DNA of 64,000 nucleotides from Citrobacter europaeus (GTDB lineage Bacteria > Pseudomonadota > Gammaproteobacteria > Enterobacterales > Enterobacteriaceae). Positions within the stretch are counted from its first letter, which is position 1. Every line of letters starts with the position of its first letter. The stretch spans positions 124,001 through 188,000 of the forward strand of contig CP083650.1 in NCBI GenBank assembly GCA_020099315.1. The letters are read 5' to 3'. The position numbers and the translations under genes are program-made. This document shows, in pieces, positions 47,078-54,863 of this stretch. The notes beneath the pieces are model-generated. The model did no database searches and had not been told where the DNA came from. It saw nothing but the letters and a program-made list of their open reading frames with translations.

Positions 47078-48438
47078 GCCATAAATCTGTTTCTGCAGAG
47101 TCCATGCTGTTTAATGTCGGAGCTGAAACCGGTGTTCTGGGCGGACTGATGCTCGATAACGACCGCTGGGATGAAATTGCGCCGCTTCTGAATTCCGGAG
47201 ATTTTTATTATGGCCAGCATCAGACCATTTTTCGGGAGATAGAACGGTTGGTCAGTGCCGGCCTGCCCATTGACCTGATAACCCTGTCCGAATCCATGGA
47301 GCGAAAAGATCTGCTGGAGCGGTGCGGGGGGTTCGCTTATCTGGCTGAACTGTCAAAAAACACGCCCAGCGCCGCCAATATCGTTGCTTATGCCGAAATT
47401 GTGCGCGAGTACAGTCGTAAGCGACGACTGGTTAAGCTGGGGCATGAGCTACATCAACTGGCCTCAGTCGGCGATGCGGATATACCCGGTCTTATTGAAA
47501 ATGCCGAAAAGCAGTTATTTAGTCTGGCTCAGCAGGCCTGTGACCCCGACATTTGTCTGAGCGTAACGACTCAGGTCGCTGACACGGTCAGCTGGCTGGA
47601 ATCGGTCAGTGGGGGAAGCGGTGTGACCGGTACAGCGACAGGTTTTGCTGAACTGGATGAGAAAACCTGTGGCTGGCAGGACGGTGACCTGATTTTACTG
47701 GGGGCCCGGCCATCAATGGGGAAAACGGCAGAAGCGCTGAAACATGCCGTTGCTGCGCTGGAAGGCAGTCCCGGCAAGACCGTTCAGTTCTACAGCATAG
47801 AGATGCCAACCCAGCAGCTGATAATGCGTCTGCTTTCAATGCTGGCCAGAGTGCCCTTCGATAACCTGCGCAAAGGTCTGCTGAGCGAAGGGCAGTGGAG
47901 TTTACTTGCGGATGCCGTAGCAAAACTGACCTCCTGGGAAGGACGTTTGCTGATAGACGATACCAGTTATCAGACGCCTTCCACGTTACGTATCAGCGCG
48001 CGGCGTAATGTGCGTAAATACGGTCAGCCCTCCCTTATTCTTGTCGATTATCTACAGTTGATGAGTTGTCCTGGACGCGAGAACCGCACTCAGGAAATTC
48101 AGGAGATTTCCCGCTCGCTCAAGTCACTGGCCAAAGAGATAAGGTGCCCTGTGGCAGCTTTATCCCAGCTCAATCGCAGCGTTGAACAACGTCAGGATAA
48201 ACGTCCGATGGTCAGTGACCTTCGGGATTCCGGCTCACTGGAGCAGGATGCGGATGTCATCATGTTCCTGTACCGCGATGAAGTTTATAACGAGCACTCC
48301 CCGGATAGAGGCATAGCTGAAATCATTCTGGGCAAGCAACGTCAGGGGCCGCTGGGCACTGTCAAAGTTCGCTTTGAGGGGGAGTATATGCGCTTCTCGG
48401 AGTATCACCTTGGTTATGGGGAGGTGAGCTATGGCTAA
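47074..48438 (+). CDS. ICE DnaB-type replicative helicase
   Basis: A 454-residue DnaB-family helicase. The N-terminal domain (residues 15-115) is followed by the RecA-like core: Walker A GARPSMGKTA (210-219), Walker B LILVDYLQLM (about 319), ALSQLNRSVEQRQ and LRDSGSLEQDADVIMFLYR. It probably loads on the ICE origin for intracellular replication after excision. Similar genes follow parA in SPI-7. It overlaps parA by 4 and parB by 8 bases. Confidence 0.93.
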   Translation: MSHKSVSAESMLFNVGAETGVLGGLMLDNDRWDEIAPLLNSGDFYYGQHQTIFREIERLVSAGLPIDLITLSESMERKDLLERCGGFAYLAELSKNTPSAANIVAYAEIVREYSRKRRLVKLGHELHQLASVGDADIPGLIENAEKQLFSLAQQACDPDICLSVTTQVADTVSWLESVSGGSGVTGTATGFAELDEKTCGWQDGDLILLGARPSMGKTAEALKHAVAALEGSPGKTVQFYSIEMPTQQLIMRLLSMLARVPFDNLRKGLLSEGQWSLLADAVAKLTSWEGRLLIDDTSYQTPSTLRISARRNVRKYGQPSLILVDYLQLMSCPGRENRTQEIQEISRSLKSLAKEIRCPVAALSQLNRSVEQRQDKRPMVSDLRDSGSLEQDADVIMFLYRDEVYNEHSPDRGIAEIILGKQRQGPLGTVKVRFEGEYMRFSEYHLGYGEVSYG

Positions 48439-50230
48439 AGCACCACTGTTAAATCTTAATAATGCGCTGCTACAGGGGGCGAAGGAATCATCTGCAGCTA
48501 CAACCGCTGCTCTTGCGATTATGCCTACCAGTGAAATGCCGATGGTGCTGACGCTCGATGAGGTAGCTCCTAACCCGGACAATCCTCGCACAACACGCAA
48601 TCCTAAGTACGATGAAATCAAGGAATCCATCCGAGCCCGTGGTCTGGATACGGTTCCTAAAGTGACGAAAAACCCGGATATCCCCGGCTCTCCTTATATT
48701 TTCAGCGATGGTGGTAACACCCGCTACGCCATTCTGCGAGAGCTGTTTGCTGAAACACAGGATGAACGCTTTTACCGCTTTCACGCACTGTTCAAGCCAT
48801 GGCCTGGCAGGCTTGAGTGTCTGGTAGGGCATCTGGCCGAGAATGATGTACGGGGGGATCTAACCTTTATCGACAAAGCGTTGGGAATAAAAAAAGCTCG
48901 CGCCATTCACGAAGAAACTCTTGGGCGAACGGTAACTCTGCGAGAGCTGGCGGACCTGCTGGGACAGCAGGGGTACCCCATTCACTATTCAATGATCAGC
49001 CGTATGGAACATACGGTGGAGTATCTTTATCCCTTTATGCCGGAGTTGCTGATTTCTGGGTTAGGTAAGCCCCAGATAGTTAATTTATTAAATCTGCGAT
49101 CTGATGCTTTAAAAATTTGGCAGCAATATTCGGTGATGACTGAGACTGATAGTGATTTTAATGAGGTGTTCGGTCGTGTCTGTACTCAGTTTGACGATCC
49201 GGAGGTGTATTCCTTCGAAATGTTCAGAGATGAATTTATCGGTATGTTGGTGAATGTTTTACCACACCCTTCTCTTAACTATGATCGGTGGCTACTTGAG
49301 CTGGATCCTAAGGCACGTAACCAGAGAAAGTTATTTGGTGAGCCAGAACCTGTGGCATCTCATCTGGTGGATGCAGATCGCCAGACATGGCAGAGCACTG
49401 CATCATTGCCGGGTACTGCAAACGATGAGAATCAACAAGGCGGTTCCTCTTTAAAACCGAAGCTGAATAACGCCCCTGTCTTACCTAAACAACCAGATCC
49501 AGATAATGACGATGGGGATAACGATGATGTGGCCGGCGAATGGTTCGATTCTTGTGGATCACCTCGTTTACCTAAAACTGAAGTCCAGAACGATTTCCTC
49601 GGGGGACCCTCAGTTTTAACCGGTGATGTTATTCCTGATGGGTACCACTTTATTCCCGACGCCGGAAATATCGCTGTCAGTGCATCAGCTTTCGCTGGCG
49701 CTCAGGTGGGATTGACTGCGGATACTCCTTCTGACGCCGTTAGTATTGCCAGCGAGATGCCAGGTCTCTCACTTTTACCCACAGAACCAGCACTTTCCTC
49801 AGTTGAGTTTGCCAACGTAGGGCTCGAGCCTGTTACTGATATCTGGGCCATTCCGGCTCTGCAGGATGATATCGAACATCTGCAGGACATGGCTTACCGG
49901 CTTGCTTATGAACTTGCAGAGGCGATGGGCTGTGAGGTTCATGTCAGTGAAGATAAAAATGCCAGTGCGGCCGGGTTCTCTGTTTCAGAACACGGCGGAG
50001 AATTTGCTCTTTTTCTGGCAGGGCTTTCCGGTCACGTGCCGAATAAACAATTCAACATGTTTATGTTCTGTCTCAACTTCTTTGGCTCCCAATCAGCGGG
50101 AGATACGCCTGTTTTTGACGATGTGCATGTAGTGAAGAGTCTGCGCCTTATTCGTGTTATTCGCCGTCTGCGCGAGTTGCAGAGAAATATGGCGGCTGAA
50201 CAAAATGACGGGAGGGGGCATGAGCATTGA
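48431..50230 (+). CDS. ICE ParB-family protein (PFGI-1 class)
   Basis: A 599-residue ParB-like protein. The N-terminal ParB/Srx domain shows VLTLDEVAPNPDNPRTTRN (about 39-57) and a box II variant SDGGNTRYAIL (92-102), then an HTH-like part (TLRELADLLGQQGYPIHYSMISRMEHT). The long C-terminal half (from about 320) is rich in Asp, Pro and Ser with low complexity. This is the large ParB of PFGI-1 class elements. It should bind a centromere-like site and work with the ParA two genes upstream. Confidence 0.88.
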   Translation: MAKAPLLNLNNALLQGAKESSAATTAALAIMPTSEMPMVLTLDEVAPNPDNPRTTRNPKYDEIKESIRARGLDTVPKVTKNPDIPGSPYIFSDGGNTRYAILRELFAETQDERFYRFHALFKPWPGRLECLVGHLAENDVRGDLTFIDKALGIKKARAIHEETLGRTVTLRELADLLGQQGYPIHYSMISRMEHTVEYLYPFMPELLISGLGKPQIVNLLNLRSDALKIWQQYSVMTETDSDFNEVFGRVCTQFDDPEVYSFEMFRDEFIGMLVNVLPHPSLNYDRWLLELDPKARNQRKLFGEPEPVASHLVDADRQTWQSTASLPGTANDENQQGGSSLKPKLNNAPVLPKQPDPDNDDGDNDDVAGEWFDSCGSPRLPKTEVQNDFLGGPSVLTGDVIPDGYHFIPDAGNIAVSASAFAGAQVGLTADTPSDAVSIASEMPGLSLLPTEPALSSVEFANVGLEPVTDIWAIPALQDDIEHLQDMAYRLAYELAEAMGCEVHVSEDKNASAAGFSVSEHGGEFALFLAGLSGHVPNKQFNMFMFCLNFFGSQSAGDTPVFDDVHVVKSLRLIRVIRRLRELQRNMAAEQNDGRGHEH

Positions 50231-50447
50231 TGTTGATGATGCGATGGCTCAGAACGAATCGCAGGTAAACATTGACAGCCGGTTTGCTGAAATCCGGGCT
50301 GCTCTTCGGATTCAGGGACATGTATCACGACGACATTGTCGGGACTGTGGTGATGAAATCCCTGACTCACGCCGTGAGTCCATCCCCGGGGTAAGCCTGT
50401 GCATGCACTGTGAGGAATGGCGAGAATCAGGAGATAAAAAATCATGA
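50220..50447 (+). CDS. TraR/DksA-type zinc-finger protein
   Basis: A 75-residue protein with a four-cysteine zinc finger of the DksA/TraR type: CRDCGDEI and LCMHC separated by 17 residues. Small TraR-like proteins act on RNA polymerase like DksA with ppGpp. Here the N-terminal part also looks like the short helical arm of TraR. ATG 50220 follows GGAGGGGG and overlaps parB by 11 bases; the next gene starts 4 bases before its stop. Confidence 0.8.
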   Translation: MSIDVDDAMAQNESQVNIDSRFAEIRAALRIQGHVSRRHCRDCGDEIPDSRRESIPGVSLCMHCEEWRESGDKKS

Positions 50448-50704
50448 AGAGTCTGAAAAAGCCCCGCTCGCATTATCAGTGGGTCGGTGCCACGGTTGTT
50501 ACCACACAGGAGTTGAGCAGTGGACTGGCGGTTATTCCTGTCGGAAGTCGAGGTGTAGTGAATGCAGCAAAGCGCGGGCTGTCGGTAATATTTGATGCCT
50601 GCCCATGTTGCGGTGTTCAGCTAAGGCTGACCCGTATTCGTCCTGAGATGCTTGATATTGTGGCATATCCGGAAATTGAGGAGGTGACTCGTGTCGGCGA
50701 ATGA
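50444..50704 (+). CDS. Hypothetical ICE protein with CxxC motif
   Basis: An 86-residue protein that I do not recognise. It has one CPCC motif (FDACPCCGVQLRLTRIR), which could hold half of a metal site or a redox pair. ATGA overlap with the gene before and 14-base overlap with the gene after place it in the same operon. Confidence 0.75.
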   Translation: MKSLKKPRSHYQWVGATVVTTQELSSGLAVIPVGSRGVVNAAKRGLSVIFDACPCCGVQLRLTRIRPEMLDIVAYPEIEEVTRVGE

Positions 50705-51413
50705 AAAAGTTCTTTCACGTATCAAGAAGCTAATGGTACTGGCCGAAAAAACAGGTAATCCCTATGAGGCATCAGTGGCTTTACGGCAGGCCCAGGCATT
50801 GATGATGAAATACGATGTAACCCCGGCGAGCGTGGTACCGGGAGAAATAACAAGTGAGACCTGCAGGAATATCCCCAGTAATGCTCTTTCGGTACCGGGT
50901 TGGCTGAATGCTCTGGTTACAGTGGTTTGCATGACCGCGGGCTGTCGCAGCTATTACGGCTGGTATCAGCACAGTGATCATAAGAAGCGTCGCAGCGTAA
51001 CATTTTACGGGTTTGGTGAACGTCCGGCGGTGGCGGGTTATTTGTTTGGCGTTGTCTCCCGTCAGTTGAAGCGTGATGCCGAACATTATCTCCATACCGC
51101 GTGCGCACATCCGTTACTGAAACTTTCCACTATCCGTCGCCGTATGGATGAATACCGCTTGTATTGGGTGGCCGGAGTATGGACGGTTCTGGAGTCATTT
51201 GAACCTGAAACATCAGAAAAAGTTCTACTCGACCGCTGGTTAACACAGCAGCAGCGCAATCTGACCCCTGCGAAAGTACGGCAGCCGGAAGGGTGTCGTA
51301 ACGCCAAAAAAGTGAGGCAGGCTGCATGGACAGCTGGTAGGCAGGCTGAGATTTATCCGGCTATGGATTATCGCAGTGAGGAGCATTCGCTTCAGGAGGT
51401 ATCCAATGGTTAA
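50691..51413 (+). CDS. DUF2786-type ICE protein
   Basis: A 240-residue protein. The N-terminal 45 residues (VLSRIKKLMVLAEKTGNPYEASVALRQAQALMMKYDV) are typical of DUF2786. The middle part (CMTAGCRSYYGWYQ..RRSVTFYGFGERPAVAGYLFGVVSRQLKRD) resembles the domain found after it in many phage and ICE proteins. Function is unknown. The start is GTG 50691 with GAGGTG 7 bases before. It overlaps the small gene at 51406 by 8 bases. Confidence 0.8.
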   Translation: MSANEKVLSRIKKLMVLAEKTGNPYEASVALRQAQALMMKYDVTPASVVPGEITSETCRNIPSNALSVPGWLNALVTVVCMTAGCRSYYGWYQHSDHKKRRSVTFYGFGERPAVAGYLFGVVSRQLKRDAEHYLHTACAHPLLKLSTIRRRMDEYRLYWVAGVWTVLESFEPETSEKVLLDRWLTQQQRNLTPAKVRQPEGCRNAKKVRQAAWTAGRQAEIYPAMDYRSEEHSLQEVSNG

Positions 51414-51501
51414 CGTTCTGGCGTTTATTCTCGCTCCAGGGGCCTGTAATCAATTAATTGTCTTGGATAATGAAAGTGTTCACGTTCAGGAGGCGATATG
51501 A
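51406..51501 (+). CDS. Small ICE peptide, 31 residues
   Basis: ATG 51406 follows CAGGAGGT at an ideal distance. It reads 31 codons (MVNVLAFILAPGACNQLIVL then DNESVHVQEAI) to TGA 51499-51501. It overlaps the gene before by 8 bases and the gene after by 4 (ATGA), so it fills the only gap in an otherwise continuous chain. The first half is hydrophobic. I know no homolog. It may be a real small protein or a coupling ORF for the DUF2857 gene. Confidence 0.55.
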   Translation: MVNVLAFILAPGACNQLIVLDNESVHVQEAI

Positions 51502-52055
51502 CTTTTTCACTTGCACAGGGTGCCAACAGTCTTTTGTTTAATCTGGTTATGGAACTGAGAGGTGGAAACATTCGGCGATGTGAGGCGCTGGGGTTGAAAC
51601 CTGAAGAAATGCGTCTCCTCAGAAGCCTGACGATGGAAGAACTGCATTATCTGTCAGGCAGCCCTGTTTCTGTATTAAATGTAGCAATACATCATGAAAA
51701 TCTAAAACGAATGCTGGACCAGGCCAATCGTGAGCAAAAGCGTAGCGAACGAATTGATCGTGCTATTGCTCTTGGTGCATCAATAGAGATGATGGGGATC
51801 TTCTTTGGTCTGAATGCTTCAGATGTCAGTTCTAAACGGCGGCTAGAGGGTATCCAGACACGTCAGGGACGTTGTCAGTCACCTGATGAGGAGTGTGAAG
51901 CGAAGATATGGCGTCTCTGGCATGAGGCCAATATCAGCGATATAGAAAGTCTTAACTCTCTTGAAACTATGATGCTTATTGCGGAAGAGGCTGATGTCAG
52001 TCTCACGGTGATCTGGGGATTAATCAAAAACTGGTGTACGGGGGAGGTAGCCTGA
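51498..52055 (+). CDS. DUF2857 family ICE protein
   Basis: A 185-residue helical protein that fits DUF2857, a family of SPI-7/PFGI-1 type islands (STY4526-like). SIEMMGIFFGLNASDVSSKRR looks like a helix-turn-helix, so a regulator is possible. AGGAGG lies 6 bases before the ATG. The stop overlaps the next start by one base (TGATG). Confidence 0.8.
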   Translation: MTFSLAQGANSLLFNLVMELRGGNIRRCEALGLKPEEMRLLRSLTMEELHYLSGSPVSVLNVAIHHENLKRMLDQANREQKRSERIDRAIALGASIEMMGIFFGLNASDVSSKRRLEGIQTRQGRCQSPDEECEAKIWRLWHEANISDIESLNSLETMMLIAEEADVSLTVIWGLIKNWCTGEVA

Positions 52056-52303
52056 TGGATTCACTGGCACCCTCCTTTCAGTTTTACCGTACTGACCCGA
52101 GAAATGTGAGTAAAGCTGTCACGTCAAAGGCGCGTACACTGCTTTCCCTGTACCAGCAGGGAAAGCGAGTCTACAGCCAGATAGGACAGAAAGGATATCT
52201 CAAGATTGATCTGGGATTACGCTGGCGTCTGCTGAGTAAGGATGCAGGTAAAAGCTGGTTAATTATGTCTCACCAGACCTATAACCGGGAACTGAAACGA
52301 TGA
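52055..52303 (+). CDS. ParE-like protein in the ICE replication cluster
   Basis: An 82-residue basic protein. The C-terminal half (KGYLKIDLGLRWRLLSKDAGKSWLIMSHQTYNREL) has the alternating strand pattern ending in WRLLSKD-GK-W of RelE/ParE-like proteins found in conjugative elements. Catalytic residues cannot be named. No antitoxin gene is adjacent. The start overlaps the stop of the DUF2857 gene by one base and its stop overlaps the STY4528-type gene by four. It may be a regulator rather than a toxin. Confidence 0.6.
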   Translation: MDSLAPSFQFYRTDPRNVSKAVTSKARTLLSLYQQGKRVYSQIGQKGYLKIDLGLRWRLLSKDAGKSWLIMSHQTYNRELKR

Positions 52304-53643
52304 GAGACGCATCGATAACAACAGAAAGAACGATGCAAACACCGGCTCAGGTGATGGAAGAACCCGGTACATCCGTTCACCGTTTGCCTGCAGATGATAT
52401 CATTGACTACACCTTGTCGAAGATACAGGCACGGCTTGACGGTACGCCGGGTTCGTCGGGGCAGGAGCGTAACGGACTGCTGTTTACAGGTAATATTCAC
52501 GACGCCTACCCGCGGGCGCTAATCCTGGATATGCGCCTTTCTCCTCTGGATAAAATGTGCTGGATAATGATACGGCAGTATGCCCTGCAGAACGACGGTG
52601 CCATCTTCCCCTCTTATGATGAACTTCAGAAACTGCTTTCTTCCCCCGGTTCCGGACAGGCGTCACGCGATACGGTGAGCCGTGCGCTGACCATGCTTCG
52701 ACTAACGGGCTGGTTGAGTTTGTGCAAGCGGGTGCGTGATAACGGGGGGCGGATACGGGGAAACATTTACGCTCAGCATGATGAGCCAGTCAGTGCGAAG
52801 GATGCAGAGATGTTTGACCCGGGATGGCTGGATATGGTGGGTAAAGCCTGCCAGCACAAATACAGAGAGGTCAGCGACACGGCCTTTCATGTTCTGAACG
52901 GGATACTTGATGATCCGATGATGCGTCACAGGCATTCGCGGATGACGGAAATTGCGGAACGTCTGACCCGTCCGTCAAAGGTGGGTGATGTTGCCCGCAC
53001 TCATCAAAATCCGGGTACCGGACTCAGTCTGAATAGCATAAAAAATGAGCATAAATCACTTAGTCCGGTAAACAGACCCGGTTGTGAGAGGGGGGAGAAA
53101 TCACCGAGTCCGGATAGCAGACTCAGCCTGAAATCAGACAGTTACGACAGAGTCCGGCAACCGGACTGCAATAACGTACGTTCTTTTACACAAAGTGTGA
53201 TTAAAAAAACGTACGTATCTCCCCAGAGCGGCAAAAATGCGGTTGCCGGAATACCCGAGGGGTTCGTGTGGCCTGATGGTCTGCAGTCCATCCTGCCGGA
53301 AAGTGAACAACCCATGCTGGCTCAACAGTTGAATCAGCTTGCACAGAAATCACCAGTTCAGGCTGAACAGATCGCCCTCAGCGTGGTGAATGGCTGGCAC
53401 CAGAAACGTATCAGCAATCCGGTGGGCTACTTGCTGACTACACTCAGGCAAGCGAGGGCAGGACTGTATCGTCTGGAACCTGCTGTCACTCAGCCTGTTA
53501 AGAGCAGATCTGTCGTGCCAGCTGAGCCATCCGCTGCCGGGAAAATCCCGACATGCTCAGCTGAAGCTGATGTCCCTGCAGGTCAGGAAGTCGTGAAGGC
53601 GATGGTGGCGCAAATTCGTCAGAGAATGAACTCCTCTCAATGA
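52300..53643 (+). CDS. STY4528-type pathogenicity-island replication protein
   Basis: A 447-residue protein of the STY4528 family known from SPI-7. Residues about 65-155 form a winged-helix region (LDKMCWIMIRQYALQNDGAIFPSYDELQKLL..SRALTMLRLTGWLSLCKRVRDNGGRIRGNIY), like replication initiators. A low-complexity, Ser/Pro-rich linker with TYV and SP repeats follows (about 225-310), then a helical C-terminal part (QQLNQLAQKSPVQAEQIALSVVNGWH). It ends right at an 85-bp repeat array, which may be its target. Confidence 0.82.
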   Translation: MRDASITTERTMQTPAQVMEEPGTSVHRLPADDIIDYTLSKIQARLDGTPGSSGQERNGLLFTGNIHDAYPRALILDMRLSPLDKMCWIMIRQYALQNDGAIFPSYDELQKLLSSPGSGQASRDTVSRALTMLRLTGWLSLCKRVRDNGGRIRGNIYAQHDEPVSAKDAEMFDPGWLDMVGKACQHKYREVSDTAFHVLNGILDDPMMRHRHSRMTEIAERLTRPSKVGDVARTHQNPGTGLSLNSIKNEHKSLSPVNRPGCERGEKSPSPDSRLSLKSDSYDRVRQPDCNNVRSFTQSVIKKTYVSPQSGKNAVAGIPEGFVWPDGLQSILPESEQPMLAQQLNQLAQKSPVQAEQIALSVVNGWHQKRISNPVGYLLTTLRQARAGLYRLEPAVTQPVKSRSVVPAEPSAAGKIPTCSAEADVPAGQEVVKAMVAQIRQRMNSSQ

Positions 53644-53867
53644 TTGGTTAAAAAATACACTTTGCTGCCAGTGGCAGTATGGTACAAAAAATGACCGGAG
53701 ACTGTATTTGGGTCTGCCAGAAAGTGTATTGGTTGAAAAATGAGCTTTGTTGCCAGTGGCAACACGGTATAAAAAATGACCAGAGACTGTATTCAGGTCT
53801 GCCAGAAAGTGTATTGGTTGAAAAATGAGCTTTACTGCCCGAGGCTGCATGGTACAAAACGACCACT
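53643..53867 (+). repeat. 85-bp tandem repeats with palindromic cores
   Basis: Units start at 53643, 53728 and 53813, exactly 85 bases apart. The first two are complete and agree at about 73 of 85 positions. The third stops after some 55 bases. Each begins ATTGGTT and holds a palindrome at the same place: CTGCCAGTGGCAG (unit 1), TTGCCAGTGGCAA (unit 2, both arms changed together) and the weaker GCCCGAGGC (unit 3). It directly follows the stop of the STY4528-type gene. It fits an iteron-type origin or a structured RNA. Confidence 0.85.
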
Positions 53868-53976
53868 TATTGAAAACCTAATCTTTGGATTAAGAATTTT
53901 GCATTGTGACTTCTGGCTTACCTGACTAATTATCGCCCTCACTAAATACGTTTTATTCGATGGTGAGGGTTTGGTG
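53868..53976 (+). promoter_or_regulatory. Leader with hairpins before the PFL_4669-type gene
   Basis: Contains an inverted repeat CCCTCAC (from 53936) with GTGAGGG just before the start codon, so that the likely ribosome site GTGAGGG is in the right arm, and a smaller TAATC/GATTA stem near 53880-53893. A promoter is likely here since the repeats interrupt the chain of overlapping genes. Confidence 0.45.
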
Positions 53977-54753
53977 ATGAGTGAGAACGAACAGGTATCA
54001 GTGTCCAGAAAAGCGGGTGCTTTACGTTCGGCGCTGAACATAGCGTTGAATACTGATTATGCAATAAATTTGTGGCAGGGGCGTCCTCCGGAAGAAGAGG
54101 GGGAAAAGGAGGGGAAGAAAAAAGAGCGTCGTCAGAGTCTTATTTTCAGTATGCCAGCCTTCATTCAAAAAGCAGGTCGTATTAATGCCGATTCATTTAA
54201 TGACAATCCGTATGCTGATCAGAAGATGCTTGAGCTTGAGACACTTTTGCAGTCCGCTTCGGTCAAGATGAATGAAGAGCTTGTTGCACTCAAGAAGTCA
54301 ATGTCAATGCTACCCCCTCAGGCGACTATTTCTGAAGTCAACTGTGCTTCTCCTTTAAATATTGGAGTTTTCAGTCGTACACCTCTGGGTTATCGATGTG
54401 TATGGCTTCTGGTTGGCTTTGACCAACTGGCAATGCAGGCTTTTCAGGCTGCGCATTATGGTTTTATCTCCCGGCAAGAGCTACACCGTAGCCTTCGACG
54501 GGGAGGGCATCTAATCCGTCAGATCTATGGTGCCGCTCAGAAATATCGATTTTTTCAGGTGAACCGCCGCGATTTTGCATTACAGAATGCTCAGTACCAT
54601 GAGGCAATCAGGAACGCTGGCGAAATTGACGAAGCTGTTTTGTTGGGGCAAAAACGTTCCTCTTTTTCACCCCCAGTCAGTAAGGAGAGTATTGAACTTC
54701 TACTGGCGGCAAATGCAAAAGCAGACAAAGCAGATATTGTGCAATTACTGTAA
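53977..54753 (+). CDS. PFL_4669-family ICE protein (TIGR03761)
   Basis: A 258-residue protein of the PFL_4669 family, an ICE backbone gene of unknown function. Typical stretches are AINLWQGR, INADSFNDNPYADQKML and YGFISRQELHRSLRRGGHLIRQIY. An acidic and basic low-complexity piece lies at 41-55. The ATG at 53977 is preceded by GTGAGGGT; GTG and TTG codons directly before it are also possible. Confidence 0.83.
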   Translation: MSENEQVSVSRKAGALRSALNIALNTDYAINLWQGRPPEEEGEKEGKKKERRQSLIFSMPAFIQKAGRINADSFNDNPYADQKMLELETLLQSASVKMNEELVALKKSMSMLPPQATISEVNCASPLNIGVFSRTPLGYRCVWLLVGFDQLAMQAFQAAHYGFISRQELHRSLRRGGHLIRQIYGAAQKYRFFQVNRRDFALQNAQYHEAIRNAGEIDEAVLLGQKRSSFSPPVSKESIELLLAANAKADKADIVQLL

Positions 54754-54863
54754 GAACCGTCAGAAGAACAGATTGTGGCTGACCCTTCTTTATTTGTCGC
54801 TGATTCGAAATGAATCGATGGTTAAGCCCGCAGAAAGGCTGGTTTTCTGAAAGGAGTGTTATC

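Noticed and set aside
53557..53866. Minus-strand frames of 97 and 72 codons with repeated residues
   Set aside because: They come from the 85-bp DNA repeats; the period is not a multiple of 3, so the frame shifts between units.
53643..53867. CRISPR array
   Set aside because: The units are contiguous diverged repeats of 85 bases without constant short repeats and variable spacers, and no cas genes are near.
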